A stretch of 64,000 nucleotides of DNA from Pseudaminobacter sp047739745 (GCF_047739745.1 NZ_JBLLVA010000005.1:62001-126000); one strand, 5' to 3'; positions 25,556 to 35,718 are shown, numbered from the stretch's first letter. Notes: a model not told the origin generated them from the letters alone. Made by a program: numbers and translations.

Positions 25556-26432
25556 ATTCGCGCAACGCACCAGCCTGAAACCCGGCGATAGGATAGCGAT
25601 CGTTGCCGGTAGCGGAAGACTTCCCGTCAATGTTGCCGAGAGCCTTTCGGCGGCGGCTCATTCCCCGTTTATCGTCATGATCGCTGGTGAGGTGGATCAG
25701 CAGGCCGACCTGGCGGCATTCGAGCATCAAAGCCTTCCGCTTGAGGATATTGCCGGCCTGGTGCCGCTGCTGAAACGCCATTCCATTACTCATGTCATCC
25801 TTGCGGGCGGCATCGGCCGGCGGCCGAACTGGCGCGCCTTCCGGCCGCGCCTTTCGTTGGTGACCCTTCTGCCGCGGGCACTTGCAGCACTTGGAAAAGG
25901 CGATGACGGCCTGCTCAGGGCCCTGGTGCGGATGCTGGAAGGATATGGCTTCAAGGTTATTGGCGCACACCAGGTTGTCCCCGACCTGCTGGCCGCTGAG
26001 GGCAACATGACCAATGCGAAGCCGCTGAAGACCGACTGGCGCGATCTCGATGCGGCTCTGCAGGCTGCCCGTGCGATCGGCGCGCTCGATATCGGGCAGG
26101 GCGCGGTCTCGATCGGCGGCCGCGTGGTGGCGCTGGAGGGCATTGAAGGCACCGATGAGATGCTTGGCCGTGTCGCTTCGTTGCGCGGCCATGGGCGAAT
26201 TGCCGGCAAGAAGCGCGGCGTGCTGGTGAAGAGCTCGAAACCGGGCCAGGAACTGCGTGCCGACCTTCCGACCATTGGTCCGCTGACCGTGGACGTCGCC
26301 CATGCGGCGGGGCTGGCCGGCATTGGCATAGAGGCAGGTAGTTCGCTGATCCTCGACTATCGCTCGATGGTGGAGCGGGCCGATGCTCTTGGCCTTTTCA
26401 TTGTCGGTCTACACGCAGGAAAGCCGCAATGA
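25530..26432 (+). CDS. lpxI: UDP-2,3-diacylglucosamine pyrophosphatase LpxI (DUF1009)
   Basis: Hydrolyses UDP-2,3-diacylglucosamine to lipid X; LpxI replaces LpxH in many alphaproteobacteria. The 300-aa protein starts within the lpxA end (ATG at 25530). It shows the N-terminal IAIVAGSGRLPVNVAE, the ILAGGIGRRPNW block, and the C-terminal metal-site region with ADLPTIGPLTVDVAHAAGLAGIGIEAG. Its stop overlaps lpxB by 4 bases (ATGA). The context between lpxA and lpxB confirms the role. Confidence 0.95.
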   Translation: MTTPTIRTEFAQRTSLKPGDRIAIVAGSGRLPVNVAESLSAAAHSPFIVMIAGEVDQQADLAAFEHQSLPLEDIAGLVPLLKRHSITHVILAGGIGRRPNWRAFRPRLSLVTLLPRALAALGKGDDGLLRALVRMLEGYGFKVIGAHQVVPDLLAAEGNMTNAKPLKTDWRDLDAALQAARAIGALDIGQGAVSIGGRVVALEGIEGTDEMLGRVASLRGHGRIAGKKRGVLVKSSKPGQELRADLPTIGPLTVDVAHAAGLAGIGIEAGSSLILDYRSMVERADALGLFIVGLHAGKPQ

Positions 26433-27598
26433 GCGACGCTCGCCCGCTGAAAATCGCCATCGTCGCCGGCGAGGAATCCGGCGATCTGCTTGGGGCCGAT
26501 ATTGTCAGTGCCTTGCAGCGCATCACCGGCCGCGAGGTTCGACTGGTCGGCGTTGGCGGCCGCCATCTCGAGGCGCTCGGCTTGCGGCCGATCTTCGACG
26601 GCAGCGATATCGCGCTGATGGGGTTCACCGCGATATTGCGCGATCTTCCGCGCCTTGTCCGCCGTATCGGCGAGGCGGCTCGCACTATCGTTGCCGAAAA
26701 GCCCGATTGCCTGATCACCATCGACAGCCCGGATTTCACCCTACGGGTCGCAAGGAAGGTGCGCGCTGCCGACTCTTCCATTCCGATCGTACATTATGTC
26801 TGCCCAAGCGTTTGGGCGTGGCGGCCGGGCAGGGCGCCGGCGATGAAGAACCATATCGATCACGTGCTGTGCATCCTGCCGTTCGAAGCAGCGGAGCTTG
26901 CGCGGTTGGGCGGCCCGCCAGGAACTTATGTCGGCCATCGCCTGACCCGCGACGCAGGCATCGAGGTTGCAGCCCAAGGCCAAGAATTGCCCCGCAATTC
27001 GGATCCGTCGCGCGAAAAGGTGCTGCTTCTGCTGCCGGGCTCGCGGAAAGGCGAAGTGCGCAGCCTGCTTGACCCGTTTGGCAAAACCGTTTCGGTGTTG
27101 AGGGCGCGCGGCCACCGGCTGCGGCTTTTGCTGCCCACTGTCCCGCATGCCGTCGGCCTCGTGGCCGCCTCGGTGGCAGGCTGGGAACAAAAGCCTGAAA
27201 TCATCCTCGAGCCGGCGCGCAAATGGCAGGCGTTTGGCGAAGCGGATGCCGCGTTGATTGCTTCCGGAACGGTCTCGCTCGAATTGGCGCTTGCCGGCGT
27301 GCCGATGGTGTCGAGTTACAAGCTCGACCCGGTGGCGCGCCTTGCGGCGGGCATGGTGACGGCCTGGTCGGCACTGCTGCCGAATCTGATAGCCGACCGG
27401 CCGATCGTGCCTGAATTCTACGATCGCTATGTGCGCCCGGAAAATCTTGCCCGCCATCTGGAAGCGCTGTTTGCCGACACCGCTCTGCGGCAATGGCAGA
27501 AGGAGGGCTTTGCCGAGGTGGCAAGGCGCATGGCGACGCAGCGCCCTTCAGGCGAGCTCGCCGCGGAAGTCGTGCTTTCCCACATTGCAGCCAAATGA
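26429..27598 (+). CDS. lpxB: Lipid-A-disaccharide synthase
   Basis: A GT19 glycosyltransferase (389 aa) joining lipid X and UDP-diacylglucosamine into the lipid A disaccharide. Features are IAIVAGEESGDLLGADIV at the N-terminus, HYVCPSVWAWRPGRA, LLLLPGSRKGEVRSL, and ALIASGTVSLELALAGVPMV in the C-terminal domain. It is the last gene of the lipid A run and ends 3 bases before a terminator hairpin shared with the convergent gltA. Confidence 0.96.
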   Translation: MSDARPLKIAIVAGEESGDLLGADIVSALQRITGREVRLVGVGGRHLEALGLRPIFDGSDIALMGFTAILRDLPRLVRRIGEAARTIVAEKPDCLITIDSPDFTLRVARKVRAADSSIPIVHYVCPSVWAWRPGRAPAMKNHIDHVLCILPFEAAELARLGGPPGTYVGHRLTRDAGIEVAAQGQELPRNSDPSREKVLLLLPGSRKGEVRSLLDPFGKTVSVLRARGHRLRLLLPTVPHAVGLVAASVAGWEQKPEIILEPARKWQAFGEADAALIASGTVSLELALAGVPMVSSYKLDPVARLAAGMVTAWSALLPNLIADRPIVPEFYDRYVRPENLARHLEALFADTALRQWQKEGFAEVARRMATQRPSGELAAEVVLSHIAAK

Positions 27599-27601
27599 AA
27601 A

Positions 27602-27623
27602 AGCGCCCTTGGGGGGCGCTCTT
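27602..27623 (+). terminator. Hairpin between lpxB and convergent gltA
   Basis: AGCGCCC (27602-27608) pairs with GGGCGCT (27614-27620) around five bases, followed by CTT and preceded by an A-run. It can end transcripts from both directions, better on the minus strand. Confidence 0.6.
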
Positions 27624-27646
27624 CATGGCATGCGGTAGTATTCGGT

Positions 27647-28936
27647 TCAGCGTTTGGCGATCGGGACGTAATCGCGCTGCGGCGCGCCGGTGTAAAGCTG
27701 ACGCGGGCGGCCGATCTTTTGCTGCGGATCCTCGATCATTTCCTTCCATTGCGAAATCCAGCCGACCGTGCGTGCAACCGCAAACAGAACGGTAAACATG
27801 GTGGTCGGAAATCCAAGTGCCTTCAGGGTGATGCCGGAATAGAAGTCGATATTCGGATAGAGCTTCTTCTCGATGAAATATTCATCCGTCAGGGCGATCC
27901 GTTCGAGCTCCATGGCCACGTCCAGCATCGGGTCGTCCTTGATGCCGAGTTCGCCCAGAACCTCGTGCGTCGTCTTCTGCATGATCTTGGCGCGCGGATC
28001 GTAGTTCTTGTACACGCGGTGGCCGAAACCCATCAGACGGAATGGATCGTTCTTGTCCTTTGCGCGCTCGATGAACTCGGGAATACGATCGATATGTCCG
28101 ATTTCGGAAAGCATGTTCAGCGCCGCCTCATTGGCGCCGCCATGCGCCGGGCCCCAGAGGCAGGCAATGCCGGCTGCGATGCAGGCAAAGGGGTTCGCGC
28201 CGGACGAGCCGGCAAGCCGCACCGTGGAGGTCGAGGCATTCTGTTCGTGGTCGGCATGGAGGATGAAAATCCGTTCCATGGCGCGGGCCAGCACCGGATT
28301 GACCTTGTATTCCTCACAAGGCACCGCGAAGCACATATGCAGGAAATTGGCCGCGAAATTGTATTCGTTCTTCGGGTAAACGAAGGGCTGGCCGATATGG
28401 TACTTGTAGGTCATCGCCGCGATCGTCGGCATTTTGGCGATCAGGCGGATCGAGGCGACCATGCGCTGGTGCGGGTCGGAAATATCGGTCGAGTCATGAT
28501 AGAAAGCCGACAGTGCGCCGACCACGCCGCACATCACCGCCATCGGGTGCGCGTCGCGGCGAAAGCCGGTGAAGAACCGCGACATTTGCTCATGCACCAT
28601 GGTGTGGCGGGTCACGCGATGGTCGAAATCGTCCTTCTGTGCCTTGGTGGGCAATTCGCCGTAAAGCAACAGGTAGCAGACCTCGAGAAAATCTCCGTGC
28701 TCGGCGAGCTGATCGATCGGATAACCGCGATGCAGCAGGACGCCCTCGTCGCCATCGATAAAGGTGATGCCGGATTCGCAGCTTGCCGTGGACGTGAAGC
28801 CCGGATCGTAGGTGAAAGCCCCGGTGTCCTTGTAGAGCGAGGCGATATTGATGACGTCTGGCCCGACGGAACCGCTTCGTACCTGCAACTCATGAGTTTT
28901 GCCGCCAAACTCCAGTTTCGCAGTCGATTCGGTCAT
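27647..28936 (-). CDS. gltA: Citrate synthase
   Basis: A 429-aa type II citrate synthase, the entry enzyme of the TCA cycle. It starts MTESTAKLEFGGKTHELQVRSG at 28936 with GAAGGGAG at ideal distance; the longer in-frame start has no such site. The N-terminal small domain found in NADH-regulated enzymes is present. Active-site segments LHADHEQNASTSTVRLAGSS and MGFGHRVYKNYDPRA carry the two catalytic histidines. It is a single-gene unit downstream of gltX on the same strand, with a 180-base gap. Confidence 0.97.
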   Translation of the reverse strand: MTESTAKLEFGGKTHELQVRSGSVGPDVINIASLYKDTGAFTYDPGFTSTASCESGITFIDGDEGVLLHRGYPIDQLAEHGDFLEVCYLLLYGELPTKAQKDDFDHRVTRHTMVHEQMSRFFTGFRRDAHPMAVMCGVVGALSAFYHDSTDISDPHQRMVASIRLIAKMPTIAAMTYKYHIGQPFVYPKNEYNFAANFLHMCFAVPCEEYKVNPVLARAMERIFILHADHEQNASTSTVRLAGSSGANPFACIAAGIACLWGPAHGGANEAALNMLSEIGHIDRIPEFIERAKDKNDPFRLMGFGHRVYKNYDPRAKIMQKTTHEVLGELGIKDDPMLDVAMELERIALTDEYFIEKKLYPNIDFYSGITLKALGFPTTMFTVLFAVARTVGWISQWKEMIEDPQQKIGRPRQLYTGAPQRDYVPIAKR

Positions 28937-29116
28937 CGCAAACTCCCTTCGGTTCATCCCGCGGTTCACGCGGTATTGTTCAATGCAATTTAGCCAGCGT
29001 CCCGTAATGCGCGCTTTTGCTAACGCATTTCCCAAGGCGTGCCAAGTTCGGCAATGGTCCTAATGTTGCACCGCAACAAGCGGGTTTCAATGTGAAATAC
29101 ATAGGGTGCAGACGCG

Positions 29117-30541
29117 CTAATCGATTTGATCTTCTATGCGTGCGAGGCTTTCTTCCCGACCCAGCACGGCCAGCACATCGAATACGCCCGGAGAGGTGGT
29201 TTTGCCGGTAAGTGCCGCGCGTAGTGGTTGTGCGACGGCGCCCAGCTTGAGGTTGCCCTGCGTCGCAAAGTCGCGAATCGCCGCTTCCGTCGAAGCCGCA
29301 TTCCATGCTTCCCCGATGGCCTGAAGGGCCGCATGCGCGCCGCGCAGGATCGTGCGCGGCTGTTCGCCCAAAAGCGCTGCCGCTTTCTCTTCCATCGCCA
29401 GGGGCCGTTCGGCGAAAAGGAATGCGGCGCCATCGGCCAGTTCGACCAGGGTCTTGGCGCGTTCTTTCAGTCCTGGCATCGCCTGGCGAAGTTGCTGCTT
29501 GCGCGTTTCGTCAAGTCCGGCGGCGATCGTCTTGCCATTTTCGAGATAGGGCAGGGTTGCGATGAAGATGTCGGACAATTCGTCATCGGCCATCTTGCGC
29601 ATATGCAGGCCGTTCAGCGCCTCCAGCTTCTGGAAATCGAAGCGCGCCGCACCCTTGTTGACGTCGTCTATATCGAACCAGCGGATCATCTCGTCGAGCG
29701 TCATCACTTCGTCGTCGCCATGACTCCAGCCAAGACGAACGAGATAGTTCCGGAGTGCCGCCGGCAGATAGCCCATGGCGCGATAAGCCTCGACGCCGAG
29801 CGCGCCGTGGCGTTTCGAAAGCTTGGCACCGTCCGCGCCATGGATCAGCGGTATATGCGCCGTTACCGGCACATCCCAACCCATCGCATTGTAGATGACG
29901 GTCTGGCGCGCGGCGTTGGTCAGGTGGTCGTCGCCGCGGATGATATGGGTGACGCCCATATCATGATCGTCCACCACCACCGCATGCATGTAGGTCGGAT
30001 TGCCGTCCGAGCGCAGGATAATGAAATCGTCCAGGTCCTTGTTCGGAAAGCGCACGTCGCCCTGAACGCGGTCGCGGACGATCGTTTCGCCTTCGGTCGG
30101 CGCCTTGATGCGCACCGCTCCCTTGACGCCGGCCGGGGCCTCCGACGGATCGCGATCGCGCCAGCGCCCATCATAACGCGGCGGCCGGCCTTCGGCGCGC
30201 GCTTTCTCGCGCATCTCCGTCAGCTCCTCGGGAGAGGCATAGCAGTAGTAAGCCTTGCCCATGCGCACCAGCTCCTCGGCCACCTCGCGGTGGCGCGCCG
30301 CGCGCTCGAACTGGGAAACCGGCTCGCCTTCCCAATGCAGACCCAGCCAGGAAAGGCCGTCGAGGATGGCGGCCGTCGCCGCTTCGGTCGAACGCTCACG
30401 GTCGGTATCTTCGATGCGCAGCAGCATGGTGCCGCCGGTGTGGCGCGCATAAAGCCAGTTGAACAGGGCCGTGCGCGCGCCGCCGATGTGAAGAAAACCG
30501 GTGGGCGAGGGAGCAAAACGGGTAACGACGGTCTTGGACAT
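29117..30541 (-). CDS. gltX: Glutamate--tRNA ligase
   Basis: A class I aminoacyl-tRNA synthetase of 474 aa, starting MSKTVVTRFAPSPTGFLHIGGARTALFNWLYAR with the HIGH-type motif as HIGG. The KMSKS-type motif is AKLSKRHGA. The C-terminal anticodon-binding domain is all-helical. The start at 30541 was preferred over an upstream in-frame ATG, which adds 24 residues unlike the family. It is divergent from comEC. Confidence 0.97.
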   Translation of the reverse strand: MSKTVVTRFAPSPTGFLHIGGARTALFNWLYARHTGGTMLLRIEDTDRERSTEAATAAILDGLSWLGLHWEGEPVSQFERAARHREVAEELVRMGKAYYCYASPEELTEMREKARAEGRPPRYDGRWRDRDPSEAPAGVKGAVRIKAPTEGETIVRDRVQGDVRFPNKDLDDFIILRSDGNPTYMHAVVVDDHDMGVTHIIRGDDHLTNAARQTVIYNAMGWDVPVTAHIPLIHGADGAKLSKRHGALGVEAYRAMGYLPAALRNYLVRLGWSHGDDEVMTLDEMIRWFDIDDVNKGAARFDFQKLEALNGLHMRKMADDELSDIFIATLPYLENGKTIAAGLDETRKQQLRQAMPGLKERAKTLVELADGAAFLFAERPLAMEEKAAALLGEQPRTILRGAHAALQAIGEAWNAASTEAAIRDFATQGNLKLGAVAQPLRAALTGKTTSPGVFDVLAVLGREESLARIEDQID

Positions 30542-30693
30542 GATTTTTCCGGAATGGATGGGCGGTCGCGGAGCCAGCAGCCGCCTCGCACATGGAAATT
30601 CGGTGGGCTTCATGTAGCATAGAGGGTTGAGGGTGCAAGGGGGAGGCTCGGGCGAAGGCGCGCCCGCTCACCCCTGTTTGTTGGGGAGGGCGG

Positions 30694-33153
30694 ATGAGGC
30701 GGGACGCGCCCGAAGTGGACGTGGCTGTCGCGGAAGCGGATGAGCGAACGCAGTTTGCATATCCGCCGGTCGATGCTTTGGCTCCCGCCGCGGTGCCTTC
30801 GGTCGGTACAGCCTCCGGTGCTCTCCCGATTTCGCGTGCCTCGTATCCGGCACGGCTGCTAGCGCTTGCCACGTCGCGTGAGCGAATGGCGGCTGGCCTG
30901 CGCGCCGCGCTCGAACTTGAGCTGGAACGCGGCACAGCCTACCTGCTGGTTCCGGTGTTTCTGGCGCTCGGCGCTATCGTCTATTTCGCCGCGCCGCGTG
31001 AGCCCGGCTTCTTGCCTTTGCTTGGGGCTGCTACGGTAGCGGCGCTTTTCCTGCTCCTGCTGCCATCGCGGCGCGTAACTTTGCGGCTGGCGGCGACAGC
31101 CATGCTTCTGTGTATTGCCGGGGCGCTGCTCGCCAAGACCGAAACCTGGCGCGCCGGCACCAGGATCATTGGCGGCGAAATCTCCACGCAGTTGACCGGG
31201 CGGGTTGTCACCATCGAAGCGATGGCCAGCGGACGCGTTCGGCTGACCGTCGACGTGGAAAGCACCGCTCGACCCGTATTGCGCTATGCACCGGACCGCG
31301 TTCGCGTCTCCGCGCGAAAGGTCCCGCCGGAAATCCGGGTCGGTTCGCAAGTGCAGGGGATTGTCAGCCTGATTGCACCATCGGGGCCGGTGCGGCCAGG
31401 AAGCTACGACTTTTCCTTCGAAAGCTATTTCGACGGCATAGGTGCGAGCGGCTACTTTATGCGCGGACCCGAGCTATTGCCGGATATGCCGCCGGCTTCG
31501 GGTCTCAGCAACTTTTCGATCCACGTGGAAAACGCGCGAAATGCCATCGCCAAGCGAATCCGCGACGGTATCGACGGGCCGGAGGGCGAGATCGCCGCAG
31601 CCCTTGTCGTGGGGGTAAGAGCCGGCATTCCTGACGATATCAGCGAGGCGATGCGCCGAACCGGTATTTATCACATCATTTCGATATCCGGCCTGCATAT
31701 GGCGCTTGTCGCCGGCACGGTAATGGGCACGTTGCGCGTCGTCTTCGCGTTGTTTCCGGCATTTGCATCGCGTCGGCCGGTTAAAAAATATGCGGCTGCC
31801 GCAGCCTTGGCGGCGATAGCTGCTTATCTGTTCATCTCAGGCGCAGAGGTCGCGGCCCAGCGCAGTTTCATCATGCTGGCGATCATGCTGATAGCACTAC
31901 TGTTCGACCGTGCGGCGCTCACCCTGCGCAATCTGGCGACATCGGCAATCATCGTCATCGTCATCTCGCCGCATGAGGTCATCGGTCCGAGCTTCCAGAT
32001 GTCGTTCGCGGCGACTGCGGCATTGGTCGGAGCCTATGCGATCTGGTCCGAGCGTCGGTCTGCCAGCCTGCATCGAACCTCCTTAACCGATCGTCCGCTC
32101 ACCAGCGCCATGTTGAGAAAAAGCTGGGGTTTCATGGCCGCACTCGCGGTGACGTCAATCGTCGCCGGGCTGGCAACGGCCGTCTTCGGCGCCTACCACT
32201 TCCAGCGCGTCTCGCCGCTCAGCCTCGTGGCGAACCTTGCGGTAATGCCCATCGTGTCTGTCTTCGTGATGCCGTTTGCCGTCGCCGGCTCCATTGCCAT
32301 GCCATTCGGTCTCGATGGGCCGTTCTTCTTCGTCATGGCCAAGGGTCTTGCCGCAATGATCGCGGTCTCGCGATGGCTCTCGCAACACTCGCCCGTTGAT
32401 GCGGTGGGGCTCATTTCTGTTCATTCCGTCGTGCTGTGGACCGTGGCTCTCGTCATCGCCACTATGGCCACAACCCGGTTGCGCGTCACGGCGTTGCCAT
32501 TCGCACTCGTCGGCCTCGTCACGGTCGCAAATGTCCGCCCGCCCGACATATTGGTGTCCGAAGACGCTCGACTGGTCGCAGTGCCGGTGGGCGAACAGCG
32601 CCTGGCGGTTAATCGCGCACGCCCGAACGAATTCACCATCGAAAACTGGCAGCGTGCGCTTCGGGCAGAAAAGATACTGAAGCCGGACGTTCTTAAGATG
32701 GCCAATCCAAGCGCAGCCGGCACTTTGCCGCCAGTCACGGACGGTTTCGTGTGCGATGCCGGACTTTGCCTCGTACGTCATGTTTCAGGCGCAGTGATTG
32801 CACATGCGCTTGACGCGGCATCAGCCAAACCTGCATGCGGACAGGCGGCCGTAGTAGTGGTCGATGATGCGACGGCGAGTAATGTATGCGAAAACCGTCG
32901 GACGCTGGTGGTCACCAAACGCGAGCTTGCGAGATATGGGAGCGCTGCAATCCAATTATCCGAGGCAGCGACTGGTTCACGAGCCGAAATCAGCTTTGCC
33001 ATTAGCCGTCCGTATCGTCCGTGGCATACTCAACGGCGCTTCTCGCGCGAGGCTCGTGGATTGCCGCCCTACCGCCGAAAGGCGCCTCGGCGGGCAAATG
33101 CGTCTAATGCAGATGCAACAACCAGTTCGGGAGACAGTCGGACGCTCAAATAA
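30694..33153 (+). CDS. ComEC/Rec2 family membrane protein
   Basis: An 819-aa polytopic protein resembling the DNA-uptake channel ComEC. It has an N-terminal polar region, a DUF4131-like domain with OB-type segment (about residues 90-280), and a competence domain with many membrane spans including the HIISISGLHMALVAG motif. The C-terminal part (after about residue 620) lacks a recognisable HxHxDH metallo-beta-lactamase motif, so it is the shorter alphaproteobacterial type. Many bacteria retain this gene without known competence. GGGGAGGGCGG lies just before the ATG. Confidence 0.88.
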   Translation: MRRDAPEVDVAVAEADERTQFAYPPVDALAPAAVPSVGTASGALPISRASYPARLLALATSRERMAAGLRAALELELERGTAYLLVPVFLALGAIVYFAAPREPGFLPLLGAATVAALFLLLLPSRRVTLRLAATAMLLCIAGALLAKTETWRAGTRIIGGEISTQLTGRVVTIEAMASGRVRLTVDVESTARPVLRYAPDRVRVSARKVPPEIRVGSQVQGIVSLIAPSGPVRPGSYDFSFESYFDGIGASGYFMRGPELLPDMPPASGLSNFSIHVENARNAIAKRIRDGIDGPEGEIAAALVVGVRAGIPDDISEAMRRTGIYHIISISGLHMALVAGTVMGTLRVVFALFPAFASRRPVKKYAAAAALAAIAAYLFISGAEVAAQRSFIMLAIMLIALLFDRAALTLRNLATSAIIVIVISPHEVIGPSFQMSFAATAALVGAYAIWSERRSASLHRTSLTDRPLTSAMLRKSWGFMAALAVTSIVAGLATAVFGAYHFQRVSPLSLVANLAVMPIVSVFVMPFAVAGSIAMPFGLDGPFFFVMAKGLAAMIAVSRWLSQHSPVDAVGLISVHSVVLWTVALVIATMATTRLRVTALPFALVGLVTVANVRPPDILVSEDARLVAVPVGEQRLAVNRARPNEFTIENWQRALRAEKILKPDVLKMANPSAAGTLPPVTDGFVCDAGLCLVRHVSGAVIAHALDAASAKPACGQAAVVVVDDATASNVCENRRTLVVTKRELARYGSAAIQLSEAATGSRAEISFAISRPYRPWHTQRRFSREARGLPPYRRKAPRRANASNADATTSSGDSRTLK

Positions 33154-33438
33154 ACGGACACGAGCAACAGCACATCTCACCCCAAGCGCCCCGGTCTCGC
33201 GTAAACGCACTCAAGTGGTATCCGGTGATGCCAGCGATTAGCCGAGGCCAGGGCATGACCGTAAGAGTGTAAGCCGGTTTCCGAAAGAATTCCTGGGTGT
33301 CGATTGGGGCGCATGGCGCTCCAAGGAGTAAAAGCTGGGGCGCAGAAGCTCCCGCAATCTCACCCTGTCATCTGGAAGCGAAGGGCTGGCCTCAACGCAA
33401 TCGAGACCAGGGAAGGCGCACCTGCCGCCGAAAGACCC

Positions 33439-34164
33439 TCAGTAGCGGCGGATCAACCCGACCAGCTTACCCTGCACCTTCACGCGATCCGGTCCGAAAA
33501 TGCGCGTCTCATAGGCCGGATTGGCCGCCTCCAGCGCGATTGACGCGCCCTTGCGGCGAAACCGTTTCAGCGTCGCCTCTTCCTCATCCACCAATGCCAC
33601 GATGATCTCGCCAGGATTGGCGGTGCTGGCATTGCGAATGATAACCGTATCTCCGTCGAAAATGCCGGCCTCGATCATCGAGTCGCCCTTGACCTCCAGA
33701 GCGTAATGTTCGCCGCCGGCGATCATCTCCGGCGGCACGGAGATGGAATGGGTCTTGTGCTGGATTGCGTCGATCGGCACGCCGGCGGCGATGCGCCCCA
33801 TCACCGGAATCGAAACGGAGGCGTTTGAATCGTCGTTCTCCGCCACAGGCCCGCGAGCAGGCTCGGGCGAGCGGCGCCCAAGGCTGCCTTCGATGACGCT
33901 TGGCGAAAACTTCGCGCGTTGCGGCGCAAGACCGGGCGCGATGGAATCGGGCAGGCGCAGAACTTCCAGCGCCCGAGCCCGATTGGGCAAGCGCCTGATG
34001 AAGCCTCTTTCCTCCAAGGCGGTGATCAGCCGATGGATGCCGGATTTCGAAGCAAGATCCAGAGCCTCCTTCATCTCGTCGAAGGAGGGTGGTATGCCCG
34101 ACTCCTTCAGGCGTTCATGAATGAAGACGAGAAGCTCGTGTTGTTTGCGCGTGAGCATCGCCAC
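33439..34164 (-). CDS. lexA: LexA repressor
   Basis: The SOS repressor, 241 aa. The winged-helix N-terminus starts MLTRKQHELLVFIHERLKESGIPPSFDEMKEAL. The self-cleavage Ala-Gly is in RIAAGVPIDA. The catalytic Ser is in GDSMIEAGIFDGD and the Lys in EATLKRF. The linker between domains is long, with a Ser/Pro/Arg-rich part, as usual in rhizobia. A GTTC-N7-GTTC operator lies 44 bases upstream, so the gene should repress itself. Confidence 0.97.
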   Translation of the reverse strand: MAMLTRKQHELLVFIHERLKESGIPPSFDEMKEALDLASKSGIHRLITALEERGFIRRLPNRARALEVLRLPDSIAPGLAPQRAKFSPSVIEGSLGRRSPEPARGPVAENDDSNASVSIPVMGRIAAGVPIDAIQHKTHSISVPPEMIAGGEHYALEVKGDSMIEAGIFDGDTVIIRNASTANPGEIIVALVDEEEATLKRFRRKGASIALEAANPAYETRIFGPDRVKVQGKLVGLIRRY

Positions 34165-34207
34165 CCCGAAGAATCAAAGAAAAACAAACCCGGAACAAAC
34201 ACTATCT

Positions 34208-34222
34208 GTTCCAGTTGTGTTC
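34208..34222 (-). promoter_or_regulatory. SOS box (LexA operator) upstream of lexA
   Basis: GTTC (34208-34211), seven bases, then GTTC (34219-34222) is a perfect match to the alphaproteobacterial SOS box GTTC-N7-GTTC. It sits 44 bases from the lexA start. The site reads on the plus strand although lexA is on the minus strand. Confidence 0.85.
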
Positions 34223-34276
34223 CGCAACCGTTTAAATCGGTGAAAAGTGGGAGAGAGACGCGTCTCGGAGCGCAGA

Positions 34277-34894
34277 TCAGGAAAGGCTTCGGCTGAACTC
34301 GGCATCCAGCGATTCCGGCCGCTGTATGACGGCGAATTCGATAGCCACGCCATCCTCGAAATGGCGTACCACCTGTCCACGCATCGTTCCGAGCGTGACC
34401 TGAACGCCTAGGGCCGGCTTTACGCTGATTTCGATCGCAGCGCCCGACAGCGACAGATCGATGATCCGGCACTGATATTGTCGCCCGTCGGTGAGTTGCA
34501 ATGTGCTCATTGGATTGCGCGGTGCGACACGCTCATGGCGGCGGTCTTCCGGCAGGTCGAGTTCATGCTTGTTGGCAAGCCATGTCAACTGTGCGGCGAG
34601 TTTGTCCTTCTTGCGGTCGGAGGCGATGATCGTCATCGCAAATCCGTCTTGCATAGTGCGGGTCACGACCCCCTCGACGCGGCCGATATGATCGATATAG
34701 GCGATGACTTTTTCGCCGGGGTTGCCGATGCGGTCGCAACGCAGCGCGACATTGCCCGGTGACATATCGACCACCTGGCAGGGGTGTTCCGTGCGATCTT
34801 CGAGCATGAAGCGGCCATAGATTTTCACGCGGACGCGTTGAAAGCCGCGCTTTTCTACCGCAGTTGGCGCCTGGTGGATCGCCGCCGCCCTCAT
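34277..34894 (-). CDS. Tandem PilZ-domain protein
   Basis: A 205-aa protein with two PilZ-like domains. The first starts at EKRGFQRVRVKIYGRF and has VVDMSPGNVALR. The second starts at DRRHERVAPRNPMSTL and has the complete RxxxR plus DLSLSG pair expected to bind cyclic di-GMP. The start at 34894 (MRAAAIHQAP) was chosen over an upstream one adding 22 residues. It may link c-di-GMP to motility or envelope functions; no partner gene lies nearby. Confidence 0.88.
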   Translation of the reverse strand: MRAAAIHQAPTAVEKRGFQRVRVKIYGRFMLEDRTEHPCQVVDMSPGNVALRCDRIGNPGEKVIAYIDHIGRVEGVVTRTMQDGFAMTIIASDRKKDKLAAQLTWLANKHELDLPEDRRHERVAPRNPMSTLQLTDGRQYQCRIIDLSLSGAAIEISVKPALGVQVTLGTMRGQVVRHFEDGVAIEFAVIQRPESLDAEFSRSLS

Positions 34895-35039
34895 GATGCC
34901 CCTGTTCGCTCGAATTCCCGCATGGCTGCGCCAGTTTCTAGCCGCTAAATTACGCCACACTGGTTAACGAGCCGTAGCCACGAGGGCGGCAGCGTGCCGT
35001 CGTCATTGGGCCACGCCAGGGGACTGCAAGGGCAGGGAT

Positions 35040-35678
35040 CTACTCGTCGAGCCCGCCGGGAAGCACGACGAGGTGACGTATGCGTCGGCCACCACGGAGA
35101 GAATCAGCCGATTCCGAGAGCGTTTTCTGGCTGGGGGCGAGCGGCGGCACGGTGACGGCTGGACGGTTTTTCAGGAACATCGGCTCACAGTCGGGATCGA
35201 CGACCCGAACCGACTCGATCAGCGCATCGGTTATGGGGTCGGCGCCAAGCCAGAACGGCCTCTCGCCTGGAGTGACAATGCCGATGGCGCGCGGGCTTTC
35301 CACGCCACCTTCAAGCGGCAGCAGAAGCAGCTCGAACGGATTGGATTTGCCGCACCGCGTGCGGCCCTCGAAAACGACGACGACGACGGACTTGGCATGA
35401 AAGACGCCGTAGGCCAGCCGCGCGAGCAGCCGCCTGTCCTTTTCGCGCCACAGGGAGGGAAATGAAAAGCCCTTGAGCTCGCGCCCATATGTGGCGCAAA
35501 GCCGGGTGCCGGCGAGGCGGAATACCGCTTCACCGCGCGTGTCGCGCTCCAGAATGAAAGTGTCGGCCAACAGCGTCTTGATGTCGGCCGGCTCGACCTC
35601 TGTCCGCCTCGGTGCGGGACGCCCGTCCCGCAGTCGATTCCAATAATGGAACAGGTCGATCGATCCGTTCTGTTTCAT
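35040..35678 (-). CDS. PAS domain protein (PAS_5 family)
   Basis: A 212-aa protein dominated by a PAS_5 domain: SIDLFHYWNRLRDGRPAPRRTEVEPADIKTLLADTFILE, then FRLAGTRLCATYGRELKG. This family is abundant in alphaproteobacteria and usually stands alone without an output domain. The start at 35678 has GGAG five bases upstream; an ATG at 35718 would add 13 residues. The C-terminal tail is arginine-rich (LRGGRRIRHLVVLPGG). The ligand and partner are unknown. Confidence 0.85.
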   Translation of the reverse strand: MKQNGSIDLFHYWNRLRDGRPAPRRTEVEPADIKTLLADTFILERDTRGEAVFRLAGTRLCATYGRELKGFSFPSLWREKDRRLLARLAYGVFHAKSVVVVVFEGRTRCGKSNPFELLLLPLEGGVESPRAIGIVTPGERPFWLGADPITDALIESVRVVDPDCEPMFLKNRPAVTVPPLAPSQKTLSESADSLRGGRRIRHLVVLPGGLDE

Positions 35679-35718
35679 ACCGCTCCGCTCCGCACAATCT
35701 GCCGTCCGGTGTTCCATC